In this document: one piece after another, positions 34,507 through 40,311 of the stretch
Layout of the letters: every line of letters begins with the position of its first letter
Position numbering within the stretch: position 1 is the first letter of the stretch
Assembly: GCA_910584585.1 (NCBI GenBank)
Contig: CAJUBP010000037.1
Span: forward strand, 1 to 51,154
Source: an uncultured Lachnospiraceae bacterium
GTDB lineage: Bacteria; Bacillota; Clostridia; Lachnospirales; Lachnospiraceae
Length of the DNA stretch: 51,154 nucleotides
Direction of reading: 5' to 3'
Position numbers and translations under genes: made by a program
The notes under the pieces: generated by a model
Database searches by the model: none
What the model was told of the DNA's origin: nothing
Seen by the model: only the letters and a program-made list of their open reading frames with translations

Positions 34507-34590
34507 AAATTCTGCGGATGTCTGGCGGGAAGCGGCATTATTTGAAAATTCTGCGGATGTCTGGCGGAAAGCGGCATCATATAAGAAAAT
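34477..34590. repeat. 39-bp tandem repeat made from the 3' end of the flavoprotein gene
   Basis: Units at 34477-34515 (coding tail with TGA at 34504-34506), 34516-34554 (copy, with the TGA again) and a partial third from 34555 to about 34590. Each contains a GGATNTCTGGCGG core and AGCNGCATTATTTGAAAATT. Copies two and three fill the gap before cmk. Confidence 0.88.
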
Positions 34591-34600
34591 GGAGGAAATT

Positions 34601-35266
34601 ATGGCATTTAATATCGCAATTGACGGCCCTGCCGGGGCGGGCAAAAGCACAATTGCCAAAAAGGCGGCCGAGGCGTTATCCTATCTCTATGTAGACACCG
34701 GAGCCATGTATCGGGCAATGGCGCTGTATTTTCTGAGGAAAGGCATTTCAGCGGACGACGAAGCGGCTGTCAATGCCGCCTGTGAGGAAATTACGGTTTC
34801 AATTTCCATGGAAGAAGGAGAACAGCAGGTATTTTTAAACGGAGAAAATGTTAACGGTTTGATTCGCACCGAAGAAGTGGGGAAGATGACTTCCGCCACC
34901 AGCAGATACCGGAAGGTCCGGGAAAAACTGACAGATCTTCAGCGTTCGATGGCCCAGACCACAGATTTGATTATGGACGGCAGAGATATTGGGACAAGCG
35001 TGCTGCCAGGGGCCCAGGTGAAAATTTATCTGACAGCCAGCGTGGAAACCCGGGGAAAACGCAGGTTCCTGGAATTACAGGAAAAAGGCGTTGACTGCAG
35101 TCTGGAGACCATCTGCGCGGATATAGCCAAACGGGATGAACAGGATATGAACCGGGAGATTTCCCCGCTGCGCCAGGCGGAAGACGCTGTGCTGATAGAC
35201 AGCTCTGATATGACTATTCAGGAAGTAACGGAGAAGATTCTGGAACTGGTCCGGGAGAGAAGATAG
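34601..35266 (+). CDS. cmk: Cytidylate kinase
   Basis: 221 residues. It phosphorylates CMP/dCMP. The P-loop is IDGPAGAGKSTIAKKAAE at residues 6-23, followed by YVDTGAMYRAMALYFL and MDGRDIGTSVLPGA, the standard CMP-kinase motifs, then SVETRGKRRFLELQEKG in the lid region. The start is ATG 34601 with GGAGG at 34590; the longer open frame from 34463 merely reads through the tandem repeat. cmk-ispH-rpsA is a conserved Firmicutes gene order. Its own 3' end is the first unit of a 37-bp tandem repeat. Confidence 0.95.
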   Translation: MAFNIAIDGPAGAGKSTIAKKAAEALSYLYVDTGAMYRAMALYFLRKGISADDEAAVNAACEEITVSISMEEGEQQVFLNGENVNGLIRTEEVGKMTSATSRYRKVREKLTDLQRSMAQTTDLIMDGRDIGTSVLPGAQVKIYLTASVETRGKRRFLELQEKGVDCSLETICADIAKRDEQDMNREISPLRQAEDAVLIDSSDMTIQEVTEKILELVRERR

Positions 35267-35468
35267 AAGCCAGGCTGTCGGGCCAGGTTCGGGAAGAAGA
35301 TAGAAATAAGGCTGTCGGGCCAGGTTCGGGAAGAAGATAGAAACCAAGCTGCCGGGCTAGGTTCGGGAAGAAGATAGAAATAAGGCCGCCGGACTGGGTT
35401 TGGAGGAAGATAGAAACCAGGCTGCCGGGTTGGCTCCGGAAGACAATAGAGGTCGGGTCGCCGGGCAG
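35248..35468. repeat. Six tandem 36-38-bp units made from the 3' end of cmk
   Basis: Unit 1 (35248-35285) is the coding tail of cmk including its TAG at 35264-35266. Five further units (35286-35322, 35323-35359, 35360-35396, 35397-35432, 35433-35468) repeat GGTTCGGGAAGAAGATAGAA plus a GC-rich end, diverging progressively. The stop codon is retained in each unit. Confidence 0.9.
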
Positions 35469-35471
35469 CTT

Positions 35472-35539
35472 TATAAGAGAATAAATGGCTCGCGGAAAAG
35501 GGCAGTATAAGAGAATAAATGGCTCGCAAAAAAAGGCAG
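35472..35539. repeat. Two tandem 34-bp units before ispH
   Basis: TATAAGAGAATAAATGGCTC begins both units (35472-35505 and 35506-35539), which end in GGCAG. They are unrelated in sequence to the adjoining cmk-tail repeat, so two independent tandem arrays lie back to back. Confidence 0.85.
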
Positions 35540-35561
35540 AGCTGTGAAAGGAAATAGCAGT

Positions 35562-36419
35562 ATGGAAGTAATTCTCGCAAAAAGCGCCGGGTTCTGTTTC
35601 GGCGTGAAGCGTGCGGTGGATACGGTATATGAGCAGGCAGAGAAGAGCGGCGGAAGAATCTATACCTACGGTCCGATTATACACAATGAAGAAGTGGTAA
35701 ATGATCTGGAACAGAAAGGCGTTCGGGTGGTGGAAACGCCGAAGGAGCTTCGGGAATGCAGGGACGGAACTGTAATTATCCGTTCTCACGGAGTGGGAAA
35801 AGAAATTTATGATCTGCTGGAACAGGAAGGGATTTCCTATGTGGACGCTACATGCCCCTTTGTGCGTAAGATACACCGGATTGTGGAACAGCACAGCAAA
35901 GAAGGTTGCCATATAGTCATTATTGGCAGCGGCAGCCATCCGGAAGTGGAGGGAATCAAAGGCTGGAGCGGTGATACCGCGGAGACTACGGTGATTTTTA
36001 CAGAGGAGGAAGCGGAAAAATTTACCCTGAAAGAGAAAAAAAGGGTGTGTATTGTGTCCCAAACGACATTTAACAACAAGAAATTTAAAGAACTAGTTGA
36101 AATTATTCAAAAAAAAGGTTATGATATAATTGTTTTAAATACGATTTGCAGTGCCACCCAGGAACGGCAGGCTGAGGCGAGAGAGATTTCCCGGAAAGTG
36201 GACGCCATGATTGTGGTGGGCGGAAAGAACAGTTCCAATACGCAAAAGCTATTTGAAATATGTAAAAAAGAATGTGAAAATACTTGCTATATACAGACAC
36301 AGGAGGATTTGGATTTGTCTAAATTACGGTCCATTAATAGCGTAGGTATTACCGCAGGGGCTTCTACCCCAAACAAAATTATTGAGGAGGTTCAAAAAAA
36401 TGTCAGAAATGAGTTTTGA
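35562..36419 (+). CDS. ispH: 4-hydroxy-3-methylbut-2-enyl diphosphate reductase
   Basis: 285 residues. The last enzyme of the MEP isoprenoid pathway, forming IPP and DMAPP with a 4Fe-4S cluster. The three cluster cysteines are in AGFCFGVKRAV (Cys12), DATCPFVRKIH and LNTICSATQERQ. HGVGKE, GSGSHPEVEGIKGW, SQTTFN and NSVGITAGASTP are family motifs. ATG 35562 is used because AAAGGAAA is 7-8 bases upstream; GTG 35544 lies in front of that site. The 3' end overlaps rpsA by 20 bp in another frame. Confidence 0.95.
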   Translation: MEVILAKSAGFCFGVKRAVDTVYEQAEKSGGRIYTYGPIIHNEEVVNDLEQKGVRVVETPKELRECRDGTVIIRSHGVGKEIYDLLEQEGISYVDATCPFVRKIHRIVEQHSKEGCHIVIIGSGSHPEVEGIKGWSGDTAETTVIFTEEEAEKFTLKEKKRVCIVSQTTFNNKKFKELVEIIQKKGYDIIVLNTICSATQERQAEAREISRKVDAMIVVGGKNSSNTQKLFEICKKECENTCYIQTQEDLDLSKLRSINSVGITAGASTPNKIIEEVQKNVRNEF

Positions 36420-37497
36420 ACAAATGCTGGAAGAATCATTTAAAACAATAAGGAATGGAGAGGTAGTCGAAGGTACCGTTATTGATGTGAAACCAGACGA
36501 GATCATCTTAAATATTGGTTACAAATCCGATGGAATTATTACCCGTAATGAGTATACAAACGAACCGAATGTTGACCTGACTACCGTTGTATCCGTGGGT
36601 GATACCATGGAAGCCAAGGTTTTGAAAGTAAATGATGGTGAGGGTCAGGTAATGCTGACCTACAAACGGCTTGCGGCAGAAAAAGGAAGCAAGCGTCTGG
36701 AAGAAGCATTTAACGCGCAGGAAGTATTGACTGCTAAAGTGGCGCAGGTATTAGACGGCGGTCTCGGCGTTGTGATTGATGAAGCAAGAATCTTTATTCC
36801 TGCAAGTCTGGTATCCGATACATACGAGAAGGATCTGGGCAAATACAAGGATCAGGATATTGAATTCGTGATTACAGAGTTCAATCCCCGCAGAAGAAGA
36901 ATTATCGGAGACAGAAAACAATTGCTTCTGGCGAAAAAAGCAGAACTGCAGAAGGCCCTTTTTGAGAGAATCAATGTAGGAGACGTTCTGGAAGGAACCG
37001 TTAAGAATGTGACAGATTTCGGCGCGTTTATTGATTTAGGAGGAGCTGACGGTCTGCTGCATATTTCCGAGATGTCCTGGGGAAGGGTGGAGAATCCAAG
37101 GAAAGTATTTAAAGTAGGCGATGTTGCGAGAGTATTCATCAAAGATATCAATGAGAATAAAATAGCATTGAGCATGAAATTTGAAGACGAGAATCCATGG
37201 AAAGATGCGTCGTCCAAATATGCTGTGGGCAATATTGTAACAGGCGTGGTTGCCAGAATGACAGATTTCGGAGCATTTGTGGAACTGGCTCCCGGCGTTG
37301 ACGCATTGCTGCACGTTTCTCAGATTTCCAGAGAGCATGTGGAGAAACCTTCCGACGTGCTGAATATCGGACAGGAAATCGAAGCTAAGATTGTAGATTT
37401 CAATGAAGAAGATAAGAAAATCAGCCTGAGCATTAAGGCGCTGCTGTCTTCCTCGGAAGAAGTGCAGGAAGATGCAGAAGAATCTGTAGAAGAATAG
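36400..37497 (+). CDS. rpsA: Ribosomal protein S1-like protein with four S1 domains
   Basis: 365 residues with four S1 RNA-binding repeats beginning near residues 17 (EGTVIDVKPDEIILNIGYKS), 100 (LTAKVAQVLDGGLGVVIDEA), 190 (EGTVKNVTDFGAFIDLGGAD) and 277 (TGVVARMTDFGAFVELAPGV), then an acidic tail. Repeats 3 and 4 carry the canonical FGAF(I/V) motif. Four repeats is normal for Firmicutes; E. coli S1 has six. The start at 36400 follows GAGGAGG. It overlaps ispH by 20 bp. In some Clostridia the two are fused; here they are separate frames with coupled translation likely. Confidence 0.93.
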   Translation: MSEMSFEQMLEESFKTIRNGEVVEGTVIDVKPDEIILNIGYKSDGIITRNEYTNEPNVDLTTVVSVGDTMEAKVLKVNDGEGQVMLTYKRLAAEKGSKRLEEAFNAQEVLTAKVAQVLDGGLGVVIDEARIFIPASLVSDTYEKDLGKYKDQDIEFVITEFNPRRRRIIGDRKQLLLAKKAELQKALFERINVGDVLEGTVKNVTDFGAFIDLGGADGLLHISEMSWGRVENPRKVFKVGDVARVFIKDINENKIALSMKFEDENPWKDASSKYAVGNIVTGVVARMTDFGAFVELAPGVDALLHVSQISREHVEKPSDVLNIGQEIEAKIVDFNEEDKKISLSIKALLSSSEEVQEDAEESVEE

Positions 37498-37508
37498 GGG
37501 AATCTGGC

Positions 37509-38282
37509 ATGGTAGGATATGAGGATTTCAAAAAGGATATTTTTACATTAACCAAGATTGATCTGAATGCTTACAAAGAGAAACAGATGAAGCGCAGAAT
37601 TGAGACGCTGATTTCAAAGAACAATATCACAAGCTACAAAGATTATGTGGCGCTGATTAAGAAGGATGCGGAGAAATTTGAGCAGTTTGTGAATTTCCTT
37701 ACCATTAATGTATCAGAATTTTACAGGAATCCGGAGCAGTGGGGGATTTTGGACAAAGAAGTTTTCCCTGCTCTGGTTCAGAGGTTTGGAAAGAGCCTGA
37801 AAATCTGGAGTGCAGCCTGCTCCACCGGGGATGAACCATATTCTCTAGTGATGGCTTTGTCAAAGCATATTCCGTTAAATCAGATTAAGATTACGGCAAC
37901 GGATATTGATAAACAGGTGTTGGATAAGGCGAGAATGGGTCTCTATAATGAGAAGAGCATAGCCGCTGTCCCGCCGGAATTTAAGAAGAAATATTTCACC
38001 AAAGTAGGCAATTCTTATAAGATTGCAGATGAAATCAAGCGTCAGGTAGAATTTAAGGAGCATAATCTGCTGAAAGATCCCTATCCTACGGGGTGTCATT
38101 TGATTGTGTGCAGAAATGTGCTGATTTATTTTACGGAAGACGCTAAAGAAGAGATTTACAAGAAATTTAATGCTGCGCTGACGAAAGACGGGATTCTGTT
38201 TATCGGCAGTACAGAGCAGATTATGAATTACAGAGAATTGAATTATCAGAGGAAACAGTCATTCTTCTTCCAGAAGGTATAG
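37509..38282 (+). CDS. cheR: CheR-type protein-glutamate O-methyltransferase
   Basis: 257 residues. The N-terminal helical CheR domain is followed by a SAM-binding Rossmann domain. Diagnostic motifs: INVSEFYRNPEQW (family NxTxFFR-like), IWSAACSTGDEPYSLVMAL (SAM motif I), ATDIDKQVLDKARMGLY, and IVCRNVLIYFTEDAKEEIY. It methylates glutamates of chemoreceptors. No other chemotaxis gene is nearby; it follows rpsA by 12 bp, so it is in the ispH-rpsA transcript, an arrangement I recall from several Clostridia. AGGGGAA precedes the ATG. Confidence 0.92.
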   Translation: MVGYEDFKKDIFTLTKIDLNAYKEKQMKRRIETLISKNNITSYKDYVALIKKDAEKFEQFVNFLTINVSEFYRNPEQWGILDKEVFPALVQRFGKSLKIWSAACSTGDEPYSLVMALSKHIPLNQIKITATDIDKQVLDKARMGLYNEKSIAAVPPEFKKKYFTKVGNSYKIADEIKRQVEFKEHNLLKDPYPTGCHLIVCRNVLIYFTEDAKEEIYKKFNAALTKDGILFIGSTEQIMNYRELNYQRKQSFFFQKV

Positions 38283-38295
38283 GGCTGTAAGAGCG

Positions 38296-38331
38296 AACAG
38301 GCACATGGATCATATCTGTGTGCCTGTTTTC
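38296..38331. terminator. Intrinsic terminator between cheR and the exonuclease gene
   Basis: AACAGGCACA and TGTGCCTGTT form a stem around an AT-rich loop, followed by TTTTCT. It ends the rpsA-cheR transcript; the minus strand of the same stem may serve the convergent gene. Confidence 0.75.
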
Positions 38332-38370
38332 TATTAGAAATGATGTCAGAATGTACGTAAAGTCATTCTG

Positions 38371-39738
38371 TTAGAGAATTTCAGTTTTTAGAAGGTGCAT
38401 TGCGTATTTTTTCAGGTTTTCTTTCTTTTCGGTAAAGGCTTCTGTCAGTTCGAACCAGGATGTTTTATCTTTATAATTCTGCTTAAAAGCGGGAGAAAAT
38501 AAATCCTGGTATTGGGGCAGGAATCGGCCTGATTTTTTACAGTAGCAGGTGGCGGCGGTTGCCTGTGTGCGGTAATCCCTGTCAACGTATGCGGCGACGC
38601 TTTTATGCAGGGCTGTATCTTCTGCCGGAAGATAGTAATAATCTTTGTAATTAGGATAAAAATATCTTAATTCCCCTGTAAAAAGTTCAATGCGCAGCGT
38701 AACTTGACGGCATAAGCCGGAGGCATAGGGCTCAGCCTGATTACGGGATGCGGAAGTGCAAGATTCAGCCTGGTTGCGGGAGCCAGAAGCGCAAGATTCA
38801 GCCTGATTACGGGAGCCAGAAGCGCAAGATTCAGCCTGATTGCGTGAGCCAGAAGCGCAAGATTCAGTTTGATTGCGTGAGCCAGAAGCGCAAGATTCAG
38901 CCTGATTGCGTGAGCCAGAAGCGCAAGATTCAGCCTGATTGCGTGAGCCAGAAGTGCAAGATTCAGTCTGATTGCGAGAGGCGGAAATGTAGAGCTTCCC
39001 AAGGGTACAGGTAAAAGGCTCAGGGAAGGGAAGATTCGGCTTTACATATAGAATCAGTTCCCAGCCCTTGGTTCCCTCATAGGTGTTCCAGCTGCTTGTT
39101 TCCCAGGAAGCGACTTGGAAATCTCCTTCAAAGAAACGGGGATAGGAGAGTAAAGGAAGGAGTTGTATCATTCCTTTCATATCCTCATAATTATGCAGTT
39201 TTAGAAGAGCACAGGCGTCTTGGGAAGATAATGCGGCATTTTTTGCATATTCTGAATAGATGGAAATCAAATCTCCGCCGGAATATAAATCTTCTCGTAC
39301 AATGCCGAGAAATTCTTCCAGAGTTTTCTGCTTTAAGTTAGACAGGCCAAGGATGTTTTTATATCTGGAGAGCTGCTTATAAATATCAAGATGCCGGAAA
39401 GAATCCAGATGTTCCGGTATCTTATGATAGGCACATCGGCCTTTCAGGAAAGGCACATCGAAGCCTGTCCCGTTAAAGGAAATCAGAGTATCATATTGGG
39501 GCAATAATTCCAGGAATGCAAAAAGGATTTCCTGTTCCTGATCAGGGCATTCCGCAAAAAGCTGTGTAATGCGTATTTTTCCGTCTGTCTGCAGAGCATA
39601 TCCAATCATGTACACCTGATTACGGGCAGCGGAAAAGCCTGTGGTTTCAATGTCGAAAAAAATTGAGGTTGGGGTGAAGTATTCTTTTATATAGGGATTC
39701 TCGGCTGCGGGAGTGAATGTTGTCTGCCAGGTTTTCAT
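38371..39738 (-). CDS. YprB-like ribonuclease H-fold exonuclease with internal repeat
   Basis: 455 residues. Residues 25-190 are a DnaQ/RNase H-like 3'-5' exonuclease (YprB family): TSIFFDIETTGF (first acidic pair), ISFNGTGFDVPFLKGRC, and a late acidic residue around SSQDACALLKLHNYEDM. After about residue 250 comes a run of near-identical 11-residue units, (A/T)SGSRNQAESC, encoded by a 33-bp tandem repeat. A C-terminal helical region with YRDYRTQ-type sequence follows. The repeat interrupts an otherwise normal family protein and does not shift the frame. It has its own promoter. Confidence 0.85.
   Translation of the reverse strand: MKTWQTTFTPAAENPYIKEYFTPTSIFFDIETTGFSAARNQVYMIGYALQTDGKIRITQLFAECPDQEQEILFAFLELLPQYDTLISFNGTGFDVPFLKGRCAYHKIPEHLDSFRHLDIYKQLSRYKNILGLSNLKQKTLEEFLGIVREDLYSGGDLISIYSEYAKNAALSSQDACALLKLHNYEDMKGMIQLLPLLSYPRFFEGDFQVASWETSSWNTYEGTKGWELILYVKPNLPFPEPFTCTLGKLYISASRNQTESCTSGSRNQAESCASGSRNQAESCASGSRNQTESCASGSRNQAESCASGSRNQAESCASGSRNQAESCTSASRNQAEPYASGLCRQVTLRIELFTGELRYFYPNYKDYYYLPAEDTALHKSVAAYVDRDYRTQATAATCYCKKSGRFLPQYQDLFSPAFKQNYKDKTSWFELTEAFTEKKENLKKYAMHLLKTEIL
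38732..38990. repeat. 33-bp in-frame tandem repeat inside the yprB-like gene
   Basis: Nearly eight units of a 33-bp sequence (core GATTGCGTGAGCCAGAAGCG on the plus strand). The copies differ by single bases such as TTGCGTGAG/TTACGGGAG. Because 33 is a multiple of three, the units encode an 11-residue Ser/Asn/Gln/Cys repeat without breaking the gene. Copy number could vary between strains. Confidence 0.92.
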
Positions 39739-39780
39739 TTGTGGGCCTCCGTTCTATAAATCTATCGAATGTCTGTCGCT

Positions 39781-39809
39781 ATTATATGATAAATTTCTTG
39801 AATTTTCAA
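39781..39809 (-). promoter_or_regulatory. Promoter of the yprB-like gene
   Basis: Minus strand: TTGAAA (39809-39804), 17-base spacer, TATAAT (39786-39781), 43 bases before the ATG at 39738. Confidence 0.75.
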
Positions 39810-39895
39810 ATAGTATGGAGTATTGAGAAAATTCCTTGATGATGGCAATAAAACTTATGTTAAGTTCGTGATTGGGGTTTTATTTTGTTTTTAAT

Positions 39896-39947
39896 AAAAA
39901 AGGAGTCTGTTGCTTTAGCAGAATGTTCATCTGCTAAAACAACAGAC
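39896..39947 (-). terminator. Minus-strand intrinsic terminator of the guide RNA
   Basis: GTCTGTTG-T-TTTAGCAGA pairs with TCTGCTAAA-G-CAACAGAC (one U-G wobble) around a 7-nt loop, followed on the minus strand by TCC and six T. The plus-strand side lacks a T-run, so the direction is clear. Confidence 0.88.
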
Positions 39948-40021
39948 CAAAGCAAAACTCATAATGATACTACTAATATTTCAATCCACACTTTGTTTCA
40001 ATCCATACTTTGCAAAGTGAC
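39896..40021 (-). ncRNA. CreA-like guide RNA: degenerate CRISPR repeat, 30-nt guide, terminator
   Basis: Read on the minus strand. 40021-39978 is a CRISPR-repeat derivative: GT, stem arm CACTTTG, a 17-nt loop, stem arm CAAAGTG, then TGGATTGAAAT, identical to the last 11 nt of the array repeat. The array stem is CACTCCC/GGGAGTG, so both arms have changed together and pairing is kept. 39977-39948 is a 30-nt guide-like segment. 39947-39905 is an 18-bp hairpin and 39901-39896 a T6 tract. No protein gene on this strand needs that terminator. The guide matches the SIR2 start region (see 40109-40141). Type I-C Cas5c would be expected to cut just 5' of the 11-nt handle. Sequence evidence is strong; expression is untested. 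Confidence 0.8.
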
Positions 40022-40074
40022 ATAGATAGTTTAAGCGATTTGCAAACATTTTTCAAGATCTGATGATTTTTTTC

Positions 40075-40103
40075 TTGACATTTTCTGCTAATCTATATAT
40101 ACT
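40075..40103 (+). promoter_or_regulatory. SIR2 promoter
   Basis: TTGACA (40075-40080), 17-base spacer, TATACT (40098-40103); the transcript should start near 40110. TTTTCTTGACA and TTTCTGCTA around the -35 box are shared with the cas3 promoter at 42331. The guide-RNA target starts exactly here. Confidence 0.8.
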
Positions 40104-40108
40104 TATTT

Positions 40109-40141
40109 TAGCTAACAACTTATTATTATACTTCTAATGAA
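40109..40141 (-). promoter_or_regulatory. Predicted Cascade target (protospacer with TTC) at the SIR2 start site
   Basis: On the minus strand, TTC (40141-40139) is followed at 40138 by ATTAGAAGTATAATAATAAG. The guide RNA reads ATTAGTAGTATCATTATGAG from the first base after its repeat. Over positions 1-22 there are 18 matches; mismatches are at 6, 12, 15 and 18. Positions 6, 12 and 18 are those flipped out and unpaired in type I crRNA-DNA hybrids. Complementarity falls off after 22. Occupancy would cover +1 to about +30 of the SIR2 transcript and also a minus-strand TATAAT (40130-40125). Confidence 0.8.
40125..40130 (-). promoter_or_regulatory. Candidate -10 box of the guide RNA
   Basis: TATAAT on the minus strand. 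TTGTCA lies upstream with a long 19-base spacer, so the promoter is imperfect. Initiation would be near 40117, about 95 nt before the repeat. The box lies inside the predicted Cascade target, which would make the RNA self-limiting. Confidence 0.45.
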
Positions 40142-40218
40142 AATAGTATTGACAATAGTTGTGCAGGTAAAAATTTTTGCTGCTATGGCATAAAGATTAC
40201 AGGGAGGCGGTGAGCAGC

Positions 40219-40293
40219 TTGTATCAACAATTTATGTTTAAGATTCTCAATAATATAATCAAACATTTGAAATTAGGGGAAGAAAACGATTAG
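40219..40293 (+). CDS. Small ORF in the SIR2 leader (24 residues)
   Basis: A TTG-initiated frame encoding MYQQFMFKILNNIIKHLKL plus GEEND, ending 18 bp before the SIR2 start. AGGGAGGCGG (40201-40210) is a strong ribosome binding site. The context GAGCAGCTTG is also found at the TTG start of cas3, which makes translation plausible. GTG 40210 and ATG 40234 are alternative in-frame starts. It could be a leader peptide controlling SIR2 translation or a small amphipathic toxin; neither is shown. Confidence 0.4.
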   Translation: MYQQFMFKILNNIIKHLKLGEEND

Positions 40294-40311
40294 GTTTATT
40301 TGGGAGGAAAA

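Noticed and set aside
34463..34600. N-terminal extension of cmk
   Set aside because: The extra residues are an out-of-frame translation of the 39-bp tandem repeat. The consensus CMP-kinase N-terminus and GGAGG place the start at 34601.
38748..39014. Plus-strand repetitive peptide (Lys/Gln/Pro-rich)
   Set aside because: It is the complement of the 33-bp repeat in the yprB-like gene; a multiple-of-three repeat leaves several frames open.
39978..40021. Reading this element as a simple dead remnant of an old CRISPR array
   Set aside because: The handle is intact, the stem shows paired changes, a terminator follows at the right distance and the downstream guide matches a PAM-flanked site at the SIR2 start. 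A random relic would not show all four.
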